A stretch of 33,808 nucleotides of DNA from Actinoplanes sandaracinus. Its GTDB lineage: Bacteria > Actinomycetota > Actinomycetes > Mycobacteriales > Micromonosporaceae. The DNA lies in the NCBI RefSeq assembly GCF_030009775.1, contig NZ_JASCTH010000045.1, forward strand, positions 25,081-58,888, given 5' to 3'. A program made the position numbers and the translations under genes. The notes under the pieces are model-generated. The model was given only the letters and a program-made list of their open reading frames with translations. It made no database searches and was not told the DNA's origin. Below are positions 1 to 7,621 of this stretch, piece by piece (position 1 is the first letter of the stretch; the number at the start of each line of letters is the position of its first letter).

Positions 1-7
1 CGGGCTC

Positions 8-682
8 ATGATCGAGCTCGTCGAACGGCACACGGCCCTCGCGGTCGTGGTCGGATCCCGCGCCTACGGACTGCACGGCCCGGATTCCGACCACGACCGC
101 CGGGGTGTCTTCGTGGCTCCGACCCGCGCCTTCTGGAGCCTCGACAAGCCGCCCACCCATCTCGACGGGCCGGCCGACGAACAGTTCTCGTGGGAGATCG
201 AGCGGTTCTGCACGCTCGCCCTGCAGGCCAACCCGACGGTCCTCGAAGTGCTGTGGTCGCCGCTCGTCGTGTCGATCACCGAGGACGGGTCGGCTCTCGT
301 CGCGGCCCGGCAGGCCTTCCTGTCGCGGCGTCTCGCCGAGACCTACGGCAGCTATGCCCGCGACCAGCTCGCCAAGGTGGCGTCCCGGCGCGAGCGGACC
401 GGCGAGATCAACTTCAAACAGGCGATGCACATGGTACGGCTGCTGCTCGCCGGAGCACACGTGCTGCGCACCGGTGAGGTCCTGGTCGACGTGACCCCGC
501 TGCGCGGCGAACTGCTCGCCGTCAAACGCGGCGAGATCCCCTGGGAGGACGTGGCCGCCTGGGCCGGGCGGCTCCAGGACGACCTCGCCGAGGCGGCCGC
601 CTCCACCCCGCTCCCGGCACAGCCGGACCGGGCCGCTGTGAATCGGCTGCTGGCAGCCGTACGAGAAAGGAATCTCCGGTGA
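8..682 (+). CDS. Nucleotidyltransferase of the PF10127/COG3541 (RlaP-like) family, first of a tandem pair
   Basis: Seen: a 224-residue protein with a DNA polymerase beta-type nucleotidyltransferase signature near its N-terminus. GSRAYG is at residues 16-21 and is followed by S27-D28-H-D30-R-R-G, where D28 and D30 are the expected metal-binding acidic pair. A helical C-terminal half carries the pattern KQAMHMVRLL and a later cluster of acidic and basic residues, as in this family. Known: PF10127 members are predicted nucleotidyltransferases; some sit in RNA-repair or RNA-ligase neighbourhoods, but substrates are mostly unknown. Neighbours: the stop overlaps the GTG of the next gene, a divergent paralogue, so the two are translationally coupled. 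Only seven bases precede the ATG, so the ribosome binding site and promoter cannot be judged; the distance from start to motif is nevertheless normal for a complete protein. Inference: modification of an RNA or nucleotide substrate. Confidence 0.85.
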   Translation: MIELVERHTALAVVVGSRAYGLHGPDSDHDRRGVFVAPTRAFWSLDKPPTHLDGPADEQFSWEIERFCTLALQANPTVLEVLWSPLVVSITEDGSALVAARQAFLSRRLAETYGSYARDQLAKVASRRERTGEINFKQAMHMVRLLLAGAHVLRTGEVLVDVTPLRGELLAVKRGEIPWEDVAAWAGRLQDDLAEAAASTPLPAQPDRAAVNRLLAAVRERNLR

Positions 683-1455
683 CCGTCGACATCCCGGACT
701 GGGCCGCGGACGCCGCCGCCGGCCTGCCGTATCCCCTGGTCTTCGCCACGGTGAGCGGGGCGCACCTGTACGGCTTCGCGTCCGTCGACTCGGACCTGGA
801 CCTGCGCGCCTCGCACGTGCTGCCGCCGGAGGAGGTGATCGGCCTGCGGACCGGCCCGAACACCATCGAGAGCGACACCGTGCGCGACGGCGTGGAACTC
901 GACGTGGTCAGTCACGACCTGCTCAAGTTCGCGAAGCTGCTGAACAGCCGCAACGGCTACGTCCTGGAGCAACTGCTGTCACCGCTGGTGATCGTCACGA
1001 CCGAGGCGCACACGGCCTTGACGTCGCTCGCGCCCGGCCTCGTGACCAGCGGACACGCGCACCACTACCTCGGGTTCGCGGCCACCCAGGAACGCCTCTA
1101 CCTCAAGACCGGGAAGCTCAAACCGGCCCTCTACACCCTGCGGGTGCTGCTCACCGGCATCCATCTGATGCGCACCGGCTCCCTGGAATGCGACCTGGGG
1201 GTGCTCGGGGAGCGGATTGCCTACGTGCCGGAGCTGATCGCCGCGAAGCGGGAGGCCGAGCACGGCCCGCTGCCGGCCGGCGCGGCGGCGCACCTGGCCG
1301 CCGACATCCCGGCGCTGCGCGCCGCCCTCGAGGAGGCCAGGGACGACAGCCACCTTCCGGGGTACGCGGACGCCAGCGCCGTGGCGGCCCTGCACGACCT
1401 CGTGGTCGCCACCCGCCTCGGTCGGATCCCGGTGGCCAATCCACGGCCGTACTGA
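679..1455 (+). CDS. Nucleotidyltransferase of the PF10127/COG3541 family, second of the tandem pair
   Basis: Seen: 258 residues. The GTG start is embedded in the stop of the preceding gene (GTGA, 679-682), with the purine-rich run GAAAGGAA about eight bases upstream. The motif is SGAHLYG (residues 26-32) followed by S38-D39-L-D41-L-R, so the metal-binding Asp pair is kept, but the order of the small residues differs from the GSRAYG of its neighbour. The pattern KLKPALYTLRVLL near residues 137-149 corresponds to the helical region of the first protein. Known: this is the second common subtype of the COG3541 family. Inference: the two proteins arose by an old duplication and probably act as a heteromer or on the same substrate, because they are coupled. 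Substrate unknown. The gene continues into the aldo/keto reductase 13 bases downstream. Confidence 0.85.
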   Translation: MTVDIPDWAADAAAGLPYPLVFATVSGAHLYGFASVDSDLDLRASHVLPPEEVIGLRTGPNTIESDTVRDGVELDVVSHDLLKFAKLLNSRNGYVLEQLLSPLVIVTTEAHTALTSLAPGLVTSGHAHHYLGFAATQERLYLKTGKLKPALYTLRVLLTGIHLMRTGSLECDLGVLGERIAYVPELIAAKREAEHGPLPAGAAAHLAADIPALRAALEEARDDSHLPGYADASAVAALHDLVVATRLGRIPVANPRPY

Positions 1456-1468
1456 AAGGATCGACGGC

Positions 1469-2473
1469 ATGGAGCACCGGTATGTCGGGGGAAGCGGGCT
1501 TCGCGTCAGCGAACTGTGCCTCGGGACGATGACGTTCGGCAACGAGGCGGACGAGACGGCGTCGCACGCCATCCTCGACAGCTACGCCGAGGCGGGCGGT
1601 GACTTCATCGACACCGCCGACGTCTACAACGGCGGCGCCTCCGAGGAGATCATCGGCCGGTGGCTGTCCCGGCAGCGGCGGGACGCGGTGGTCGTCGCGA
1701 CGAAGGCGTTCTGGTCCACCGGCGACGCAGCCAACGACAACGGGTCCGGCCGCAAACACCTGATCGCGGCGGTGCACGCCAGCCTGCGGCGGCTCGGCAC
1801 CGACTACATCGACCTCTACCAGCTGCACTGCTTCGACGAGGCGACCCCGGTCGAGGAGACGCTGTCGACGCTGGACCAACTGGTGCGTTCCGGCCTGGTC
1901 CGGTATCTGGGGGTCAGCAACTACGCCGCCTGGCAACTGCAGAAATCGGTGGACGTGGCCCGGTTCCGCGGCTGGGAGCCGTTCGTGGCCGCGCAGCCGC
2001 TCTACAACCTGATCGACCGGGAGATCGAGCCCGAACTGGTGCCGGTCTGCCGCAACGAGGGCGTCGGCATCATCGCGTGGTCCCCGATGCGCGGCGGCTG
2101 GCTCACCGGCAAGTACCGGCGCGGCATGACCTCGGCCCCGGCCGGCAGCCGCTGGGACGGCGACAAACAGCCCTGGCTCGGCAACTGGCAGGACAGCGTC
2201 GACGAACGCGTCTGGACCGTCACCGACACCCTGATCGCCGTCGCCGACGAGACCGGCCGCACACCCGCCCAGGTCGCCCTGCGGTGGCTGCTCCAGCGCC
2301 CCGGCGTCACGGCCCCGATCGTCGGCGCCCGCACCACCCGGCAGCTCACCGACAACCTGGGCGCCACCGGCTGGACCCTCGACGACAAACAGATGCAACG
2401 CCTCACCGCGGCCGGGGACCAGCCATTGCCCTACCCGCACCCGTACCTCGCCCGCTCCCCGCGGCGGCGCTGA
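1469..2473 (+). CDS. Aldo/keto reductase
   Basis: Seen: 334 residues covering a complete TIM-barrel aldo/keto reductase. It opens with the family's MxxRYVGxSGLRVSxLxLGTMTFG pattern. The catalytic tetrad is present: D48 and Y53 in DTADVYNGG, K79 in VATKAFW and H120 in YQLHCFD. The C-terminal NADPH-binding part has APIVGARTTRQL followed by NLGA. Known: such enzymes reduce aldehydes and ketones with NADPH in the cytoplasm; physiological substrates are rarely predictable from sequence. The ATG is preceded by AAAGGA at a suitable distance. The gene lies 13 bases after the second nucleotidyltransferase, and its stop overlaps the next start (TGATG), so it belongs to the same four-gene operon. No link between this reductase and the nucleotidyltransferases is evident beyond co-transcription. 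Confidence 0.95.
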   Translation: MEHRYVGGSGLRVSELCLGTMTFGNEADETASHAILDSYAEAGGDFIDTADVYNGGASEEIIGRWLSRQRRDAVVVATKAFWSTGDAANDNGSGRKHLIAAVHASLRRLGTDYIDLYQLHCFDEATPVEETLSTLDQLVRSGLVRYLGVSNYAAWQLQKSVDVARFRGWEPFVAAQPLYNLIDREIEPELVPVCRNEGVGIIAWSPMRGGWLTGKYRRGMTSAPAGSRWDGDKQPWLGNWQDSVDERVWTVTDTLIAVADETGRTPAQVALRWLLQRPGVTAPIVGARTTRQLTDNLGATGWTLDDKQMQRLTAAGDQPLPYPHPYLARSPRRR

Positions 2474-3054
2474 TGACCGTCGTCACCACCCGCGACTGGG
2501 ACGCCGGGGCCGGCAAGCTGCGCAAGCACGAGGGCGTCCAGTTCTCCAGCCTCGACCTGTGCGAAACCGACCTGGAGGGCGTCGAGTTCTCCGGCTGCAC
2601 CTTCCGCGACTCCCGGTTCAACTGCTCCCAGCAGATCGACGTCGCCTATCTGAACTGCCGTTTCGTCAACTGCAACTTCTTCGACGCGACGTTCACCAAC
2701 TGCAAGGCGGTCGGCAGCGGCTTCGAGGCCTGCACCTTCGACCTGACCACCGTCGACGGCGGGGACTGGTCGTTCATCACCCTGCCCCGCGCCGACCTCG
2801 GCACCGCCACCTTCACCGGCGTCCGCATGCGGGAGGCCGACCTGACCGCGGTCCGCTGCCGCAACGGCACCATGCGCGGCGTCGACCTGTCGGCCGCCCA
2901 GCTGACCGGGGCCGACTTCACCGGCTGCGACCTGCGCGGCACCGACCTGCAGTCCTTCGACCCGCGCACGGTCGAGATGCGCAATGCCGTCATCACCGCC
3001 GACCAGGCGATCATCCTGGCCATGGCGATGGGCCTGCAGGTCCGCGACGCCTGA
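2473..3054 (+). CDS. Pentapeptide-repeat protein
   Basis: Seen: 193 residues from the ATG at 2473, which shares one base with the reductase stop (TGATG), so translation is probably coupled. From about residue 22 to 165 the sequence follows the A(D/N)LXX-type repeat with F, L or C at every fifth position (for example GVEFSGCTF, ADLTAVRC, GADFTGCDLRGTDL), which predicts a right-handed quadrilateral beta-helix. The N-terminal repeats are unusually cysteine-rich. The tail (VITADQAIILAMAMGLQV) is a helical cap common in actinobacterial members. Known: some pentapeptide proteins protect DNA gyrase (Qnr/MfpA type); most have unknown roles, and nothing here shows gyrase binding. It is the last gene of the operon and is followed by a hairpin shared with the convergent TetR gene. 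Confidence 0.9.
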   Translation: MTVVTTRDWDAGAGKLRKHEGVQFSSLDLCETDLEGVEFSGCTFRDSRFNCSQQIDVAYLNCRFVNCNFFDATFTNCKAVGSGFEACTFDLTTVDGGDWSFITLPRADLGTATFTGVRMREADLTAVRCRNGTMRGVDLSAAQLTGADFTGCDLRGTDLQSFDPRTVEMRNAVITADQAIILAMAMGLQVRDA

Positions 3055-3055
3055 C

Positions 3056-3079
3056 CCGGCGGCCGGCGTCAGCCGCCGG
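3056..3079. terminator. GC-rich hairpin between convergent genes
   Basis: Perfect 8-bp inverted repeat CCGGCGGC (3056-3063) / GCCGCCGG (3072-3079) with an 8-base loop. It lies directly after the pentapeptide gene stop and overlaps the stop codon of the convergent TetR gene. There is no U-tract on either side, as is common in actinobacteria. It could serve both transcripts. Confidence 0.5.
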
Positions 3080-3644
3080 TGATCCGGGCCAGCGCCCCGG
3101 CGAGCTGGCGGGCCGTCGGCGCGGTCGCCGGGTCGATCAGGTGCTGGGCCATGACACCGGTCAGCAACGCCTGGTGGAAGTTGCCGATCTCGCGGGCCGG
3201 CTCGCCGGCGAGGTCGTCGCCGGGGCCGGCGAACATGCGGGCCAGACCCTCGCGGGCCTCATGCAACCCGGCCGCCAGGTGCTCGCGCACCTGAGGCTGG
3301 TGATCGATCTGGCCGATCACGTCGAAGGTGGCGCTCCACAGCTGGCGGTACTCGGCGAAGGACGCGATGACCCGGCTCCAGACGGCCTCGAAGCGCTCGA
3401 CCGGGGTGGCGTCGGCCGGCAGCTCCAGGCCTTGCAGGGCGGCGCCGAGAGCACGGCCCCACTCGGCGGAGGCGCCGGCGAGAGCCTGCTCCATCAGCGC
3501 TTCCTTGGATCCGAAGTGGTATCCGACGGCGGCCATGCTGACCCCGCCCGCCGCCTTCGTGATGTCGCGCAGCGTGGTCCGCGCATATCCCTTCTCGTAG
3601 AGGCACTGTCTGGCCGCGTCGAGCAGGGCTTCCCGGTTTCCCAT
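3069..3644 (-). CDS. TetR/AcrR-family transcriptional regulator
   Basis: Seen: 191 residues. An N-terminal helix-turn-helix region (residues 4-48) reads ALLDAARQCLYEKGY, TTLRDITKAAGG and GYHFGSKEALM, the standard TetR DNA-binding signature. The remaining helices form the ligand-binding half, with a TetR_C-type pattern (ATFDVIGQIDHQPQVREHL). The ATG at 3644 is chosen because the HTH begins immediately after it; the open frame upstream has no family resemblance. Neighbours: divergent from the carboxylesterase at 3750 with 105 bp between the starts, which holds two identical-arm palindromes. Inference: a repressor of the esterase and of itself, released by a small hydrophobic ligand, possibly an ester or its product. 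The effector cannot be read from sequence. Confidence 0.92.
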   Translation of the reverse strand: MGNREALLDAARQCLYEKGYARTTLRDITKAAGGVSMAAVGYHFGSKEALMEQALAGASAEWGRALGAALQGLELPADATPVERFEAVWSRVIASFAEYRQLWSATFDVIGQIDHQPQVREHLAAGLHEAREGLARMFAGPGDDLAGEPAREIGNFHQALLTGVMAQHLIDPATAPTARQLAGALARITGG

Positions 3645-3675
3645 GACCGCAGACCCTACCCCGAAGTTGGGCGAT

Positions 3676-3711
3676 CGCCTCAGGCGCGCTCTTGCGCAAA
3701 CGCCTAAGGCG
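3676..3711. promoter_or_regulatory. Paired palindromic operator, probably for the adjacent TetR regulator
   Basis: Two 11-bp palindromes with identical arms, CGCCT-C-AGGCG (3676-3686) and CGCCT-A-AGGCG (3701-3711), differ only at the central base and are 25 bp apart centre to centre. A smaller palindrome TTGCGCAA (3692-3699) lies between them. They sit between the divergent TetR and carboxylesterase starts, 39 bp or more before the esterase ATG. The assignment to this TetR protein is inference from position and symmetry. Confidence 0.65.
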
Positions 3712-3749
3712 CTTTTACAGTCGGTCCACACCACTACCACGGGGGACGG

Positions 3750-5330
3750 ATGAACAGACGACTGCAACTGACGCTGGTCGCGCTCGGCCTCGCCGGAACA
3801 CTCGGAGCCGGCCTCGGCACGCTGCTCGGCGACACCGGCGACGACACCCGGGAAAGCGACGAGACGCTGGTGAGCACCGACGCCGGCTCGGTCCGGGGCG
3901 CCACCGCGGACGGATACCGCACGTTCGACGCGATCCCCTACGCCGCACCACCGGTCGGCGACCTGCGCTGGAGACCACCCCAGCCGCCGGCCCCCTGGAC
4001 GGCGCCCCGCGACGCCACCCGGCCCGGCCCGCTGTGCGCCCAGACCGGCGACCACCTCGGCGCCGGCAGCCTCGCCGAGGACTGCTTGTACCTCAACGTC
4101 ACCAGCCCCCAACAGTCCGCCGGGAACGGGCGCCGGCCGGTGCTCGTGTGGCTGCACGGCGGCAGCTTCAAGGACGGCGGCGGGCACCTCTACCGGGCCC
4201 AGCGGCTCGCCGTGCAGGGCGGCCTCGTCGTCGTGACCGTCAACTACCGGCTCGGCGCCCTCGGCTTCCTCGCCCATCCCCTGCTGGGCGACGGCGGCAA
4301 CTTCGGCCTCGCCGACCAGCAGGCGGCCCTGCACTGGGTCCGCCGCAACGCCACCGCGTTCGGAGGCGACCCGCACAACGTGACACTCGCCGGCGAATCC
4401 GCCGGAGCGATCAGCGTCTGCGCCCACCTCGCCGCACCATCCTCCGCCGGGCTGTTCCACCGGGCGATCACGCAGAGCGCCCCCTGCGTCAGCGCCCCCT
4501 CGGCCGGCACCGGCACCGGAAACGGCCCGCGACCCCGCGAGCAAGCCGAACAGGAGGGCCGCCGGTTGCTCGACGCGCTGAACCTTGGGGCGGCGCCGAC
4601 GGCCGCGCGACTCCGTGACCCGCGGCTGACACCGGAGATGCTGCTCGCCGCCGCGAACACCACGGGAACCACCTTCGGCCCGGTCACCGGCGGCGACCTG
4701 CTGCCCACCGACCCGGGCCAGGCGATCGCCGGCGGGCGGATCAACCGGGTGCCGGTGCTGCACGGCATCAACCGCGACGAACAACGACTTCAGGTCTGGG
4801 GGTACGAGACCGGCAGATACCAGGACCCCATCCCGGCCGCCGAATACCCGGCCGAGATCCGGCGGGCCTTCGGCACCAACGCATCCCGCGTCCTGCGGCA
4901 GTACCCCCTCGATCGGTACGCCTCCGCGAGTCACGCCCTCGCGGCCGCGCTCACCGACGCCGAACTGGCGGCCTCCACCGTGGACACCGCCCGGGCACTC
5001 GGCCGGCACGTGCCCACGTTCACCTACGAGTTCGCCGACGACGATGCGCCCTGGTTCCGGGACTTCCCTCGGCCGTACCCGATGGGCGCCTACCATGCCG
5101 CCGAGCTGCCGTACCTGTTCGACGTGGGCAACACCGAACCGCTCACCGACGCCCAGCGGCGGCTCGCCGACCGCATGATCGGCCAGTGGTCCGCCTTCGC
5201 CCGCGACGGCGACCCGGGCGGGTGGGACTCCACCGGCGTACGCGTGCTCTCGCCGACGGACGACGCGACCGCCCCGGACGACTTCGCCGGCCGGCACCAC
5301 TACTCGTTCTGGTCGACCGTGCGGCGGTGA
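3750..5330 (+). CDS. Secreted type-B carboxylesterase
   Basis: Seen: 526 residues. The N-terminus has basic residues followed by a hydrophobic stretch (residues 5-27), so it is a signal peptide or membrane anchor. The alpha/beta-hydrolase core follows with the type-B signatures EDCLYLNV (near 110-117) and GESAGA (215-220), where S217 is the nucleophile. E344 in INRDE and H449 in GAYHAAELPYLF complete the expected Ser-Glu-His triad, and WLHGGSF is the oxyanion-hole motif. The length matches the family. The ATG is preceded by GGGGGA at good spacing. Known: these enzymes hydrolyse carboxylic esters; natural substrates vary (lipids, xenobiotics, antibiotic esters). Context: divergent from a TetR gene with paired operators, so expression is likely inducible. 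A hairpin follows the stop. Confidence 0.93.
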   Translation: MNRRLQLTLVALGLAGTLGAGLGTLLGDTGDDTRESDETLVSTDAGSVRGATADGYRTFDAIPYAAPPVGDLRWRPPQPPAPWTAPRDATRPGPLCAQTGDHLGAGSLAEDCLYLNVTSPQQSAGNGRRPVLVWLHGGSFKDGGGHLYRAQRLAVQGGLVVVTVNYRLGALGFLAHPLLGDGGNFGLADQQAALHWVRRNATAFGGDPHNVTLAGESAGAISVCAHLAAPSSAGLFHRAITQSAPCVSAPSAGTGTGNGPRPREQAEQEGRRLLDALNLGAAPTAARLRDPRLTPEMLLAAANTTGTTFGPVTGGDLLPTDPGQAIAGGRINRVPVLHGINRDEQRLQVWGYETGRYQDPIPAAEYPAEIRRAFGTNASRVLRQYPLDRYASASHALAAALTDAELAASTVDTARALGRHVPTFTYEFADDDAPWFRDFPRPYPMGAYHAAELPYLFDVGNTEPLTDAQRRLADRMIGQWSAFARDGDPGGWDSTGVRVLSPTDDATAPDDFAGRHHYSFWSTVRR

Positions 5331-5342
5331 CCCCGCCGGCAG

Positions 5343-5379
5343 CGCCCCCATGCCGCACGGCAGTGACGACGTGGGGGCG
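5343..5379 (+). terminator. Hairpin after the carboxylesterase gene
   Basis: Inverted repeat CGCCCCCA (5343-5350) / TGGGGGCG (5372-5379) starts 13 bases after the esterase stop. The 21-base loop can itself fold (TGCC-gcac-GGCA). It is likely a transcription terminator, although it lacks a T-run. Confidence 0.45.
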
Positions 5380-5404
5380 GCAGACCCCGGCCGGTCGTCC
5401 TCGC

Positions 5405-5794
5405 CTAGGCGAGTGGCCTGGTCCGCTCCGGCTGAGCGTCCCGCAACAGATCGTCCGTCGCGCACTCGTGGGCGAAGAGCGCGGCGGCCAGCCGGGCCGG
5501 GTCGAGGGCGACGACGACCCCGTCCGGGCTTGCGGCGCCGTCCTGGCGCACCGCCAACCCGATCAGGGCGAGCGCCGCGGCGAACGACCGGACGTAGGCC
5601 TGTTCGGCGGTCTCGGGCGTGGGCGGGTCGGTCTCGTCGCGATCCCAGGCCGCGGCCGCCGCGTCCGCGAGGTCGCGAGGAAGGCGGACCGTCACCGGCG
5701 GCAGTTGCGCGGCCACGTGCTCACCGATCGCGGCCAGCAGGTGCGCGTCGTCGCGGTATCTGCGCTGAGCGGGCGTCTCGTTCACGACCGCCAC
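5405..5794 (-). CDS. Small hypothetical protein, 129 residues
   Basis: Seen: a soluble, acidic, alanine-rich reading frame with no membrane segment or recognised motif. A run such as PPVTVRLPRDLADAAAAAWDRDE suggests a helical fold, and the C-terminal part (VVVALDPARLAAALFAHECATDDLLR) looks like a strand-helix unit. The GTG at 5794 has GGGGAG seven bases upstream, a good ribosome binding site; a second GTG lies three codons further in. The gene is convergent with the esterase and divergent from the conserved leaderless gene at 5916. I do not recognise the family. Codon-position GC pattern and the well-placed binding site argue that it is real. Confidence 0.6.
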   Translation of the reverse strand: MAVVNETPAQRRYRDDAHLLAAIGEHVAAQLPPVTVRLPRDLADAAAAAWDRDETDPPTPETAEQAYVRSFAAALALIGLAVRQDGAASPDGVVVALDPARLAAALFAHECATDDLLRDAQPERTRPLA

Positions 5795-5878
5795 GGTAGA
5801 GCTCCCCGTCCCGGCGCGACATTTTCGAGCTTCGCGGTGCCCCGCACACCCCCTAAAGCATCCTAGGAATCTAGGTGT

Positions 5879-5909
5879 TTGCCTTCTGTACGGTGTGTCG
5901 GTTTAGGCT
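5879..5909 (+). promoter_or_regulatory. Promoter of a leaderless transcript
   Basis: A -10-like TAGGCT (5904-5909) ends six bases before the ATG at 5916, and TTGCCT (5879-5884) sits 19 bases further up as a possible -35. The predicted start of transcription falls on or next to the ATG, and no Shine-Dalgarno sequence is present. The local sequence is AT-richer than its surroundings (for example CCTAGGAATCTAGG at 5862-5875). Confidence 0.6.
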
Positions 5910-5915
5910 GATGGC

Positions 5916-6257
5916 ATGTCAGTGAGTGCCGCCCCCGTCACCCACCTCGCCCGGCCGCACCGGCCCGTGGTCGTGGCGGGGACGCTCGGTGAGCTGCGCG
6001 GGCCGACCGCCGGCCTCGTGGAGCTGCCGCTGCGCCTCTGGTGGCACCCGCAGCGGGCCTTCGACCTGAGCCAGCACACCATGCTCCTGTGGATGTATGA
6101 GAACGTCCTCCGCGAGGCGATCCGCGTCGAGGAGCTGCGCACCCATCTCGACGGGGCCACCCTGACCCGGGTGTGGGGAGAGCTCAACCTGCCTCGCGGC
6201 GTGCGCGCCGCCTGGGAGGCCCGCCACCCGCGCCTGCGCCTGCGCGCCGCCGCCTGA
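5916..6257 (+). CDS. Conserved actinobacterial hypothetical protein, 113 residues
   Basis: Seen: a small soluble protein. The N-terminal half reads PVVVAGTLGELRGPTAGLVELPLRLWW, the middle has MLLWMYENVLREAIRVEELRTHLDG, and the end has LNLPRGVRAAWEARHP. Known: proteins with this architecture (beta-rich start, helical middle, LP-x-GVR-x-AWE tail) occur widely in Streptomyces and relatives without an assigned function. I recognise the family by pattern only and give it no role. The start is set by the -10 hexamer six bases upstream, which implies a leaderless mRNA. It is convergent with the broken TetR gene. Confidence 0.8.
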   Translation: MSVSAAPVTHLARPHRPVVVAGTLGELRGPTAGLVELPLRLWWHPQRAFDLSQHTMLLWMYENVLREAIRVEELRTHLDGATLTRVWGELNLPRGVRAAWEARHPRLRLRAAA

Positions 6258-6345
6258 CCTCGGCACTGACGAGCCGGGGCGGCCCGCGCTCCCCCGCATC
6301 AGGACGAGGCCGGCGACACCCCACGCGGCGCGTGGCCCGCGGGCG

Positions 6346-7033
6346 TCAGCGCTTCGGCGCGGTCTCCTCGGGGCGGGCGGCACTCGCGCGCCGGGCGCGC
6401 TGGTGCTGGCTGGCACGGAGCATGGCCTCGTACATCTGCCGGGGCGCGGGCGGGTCGGGCAGCGGCCGCGCCGCGGGAGCGGCGCAGGCCTGGATGAGGT
6501 ATCGGACCAGGCGGCGCCAGGCGTCGGGGCCGCGCCGGTGGTGGCGGTGAGGACGCCCGCGTTGGCCATCAGGAAGATCGGCATGTCCTCGATGACGGAG
6601 TCGGCGCGGAGATCTCCGGCCGCCTTGGCACGGTCGACGAGCGTGGTGAAGTCGGCGAAAGCCTGGCCACGGGCGGCCTCGAACTGTTTCGCGGTCGGGA
6701 ACGTCATGGTCAGCACAGTCGTGAAGCCGCGGTCGCCGGCCTGCATGGCGCAGATCTCCTCCACATAACCGCAGAACCCGCGCCACGGGTCCGGGTCGGC
6801 GACTGCGCGCCGGGCGGCTTGCGCGTACGCGGTCATCTTGGCCTCGAACGCCGCCGCCACCAGGTCGGCGCGAGTCGGGAACCGGCGGCAGAGCGTGCCG
6901 AGGCCGACCCGGCGCGACGGGCGATGTCCTCCATCGGCACCTCGATCCCGAGCTCGGCGTACGCTATGTAGTACTCCAGCAGAAGATCCGTTTCAGGGTT
7001 CTGCACGATTGCGGCGGATTCCGCACCGATCAC
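6346..7033 (-). pseudogene. TetR-family regulator disrupted by two one-base deletions
   Basis: Seen: three overlapping minus-strand frames together spell one TetR protein. The first gives AELGIEVPMEDIARRAG (HTH helices). After a shift near 6908-6912 the second gives VGLGTLCRRFPTRADLV and the ligand domain up to ANAGVLTATTGAAP. After a shift near 6525-6529 the third gives DAWRRLVRYLIQA to the stop at 6346. Each shift is the loss of one base in a short C or G run. Upstream of the HTH the reading is degenerate and overlaps the end of the next minus-strand gene, so the true N-terminus may be lost; 7033 is only the first possible start. Either this is a decayed gene or the assembly has two homopolymer errors. 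Without the shifts it would be a roughly 190-residue regulator. Confidence 0.75.
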
Positions 7034-7451
7034 CGATTGCCCGCGCGTTTACGGAGCTTGTTGTGACCTCTCCTTCCCACGTTTGAAGCGCAAGGGTCTG
7101 GCCACCGAAGTTGAGGTTGAGACCGATCACCTCATCGACCTCGTTGCGCACCTGTTCCCACTCGACGAGCGGCTTGGCGATAACCGCGGCGAACGGCGAT
7201 TCGCTGGATGCGTCCCGTAACCGCCAGCGCGACCCGGACCAGTCGTAGTCATAGGCGTCCAGCCAGGCACTATCTGCCGGCGCGGTCTCGACGCACTCCA
7301 GCGACCAGTCGCTTCTGCCGGCGAGGAACATGCCATGGCCGCCTTCGAACACGAGGTGTACCGGCCCGACGCTGAAATCGTCGAGGTCGCCGGCCTCATA
7401 CCAGCCCAGCCGTTCAACTTTGACCAGCTTGCGCCCGATCAGCGTGTCCAT
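6993..7451 (-). CDS. Hypothetical protein, 152 residues
   Basis: Seen: a small soluble protein rich in W, D and E, with the patterns DDFSVGPVHLVFEGGHGMFLAG and SRWRLRDASSESPFAAVIAKPLVEWEQVRNEVDEVIGLNLNF. This suggests a compact beta-sandwich-like fold with a helix. No catalytic or binding motif is recognised. The ATG at 7451 has GGGGAG four bases upstream. The last 20 or so residues (after LQTWEGEV) run into sequence shared with the broken TetR gene, so the natural C-terminus may have been nearer 7065 before local rearrangement. Its neighbour 170 bp upstream on the same strand is the macrodomain gene. Function unknown. Confidence 0.6.
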   Translation of the reverse strand: MDTLIGRKLVKVERLGWYEAGDLDDFSVGPVHLVFEGGHGMFLAGRSDWSLECVETAPADSAWLDAYDYDWSGSRWRLRDASSESPFAAVIAKPLVEWEQVRNEVDEVIGLNLNFGGQTLALQTWEGEVTTSSVNARAIGDRCGIRRNRAEP

Positions 7452-7621
7452 TCCGCTCCCCTCACGGGCGGGGACCCTACGGGACGACTCCATAGCCGCA
7501 GCGGCACAGATCCGACGGCATGATCGAGTGCACGACTGTCGGCTACCAAAGCCGGACGCCGGCGTCCACCAGCTCCCGTTGCGGCGGCCGGCGTGCACGG
7601 ACGGCGGCAGATCCGGAGGGT

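Noticed and set aside
5402..5411. CGCCTAGGCG, similar to the TetR palindromes
   Set aside because: It lacks the central base and lies at the 3' end of a convergent gene, not near a promoter; probably chance.
3645..5465. Long minus-strand extension of the TetR frame
   Set aside because: It reads through the carboxylesterase as Gly/Val-rich antisense sequence, typical of GC-rich shadow frames.
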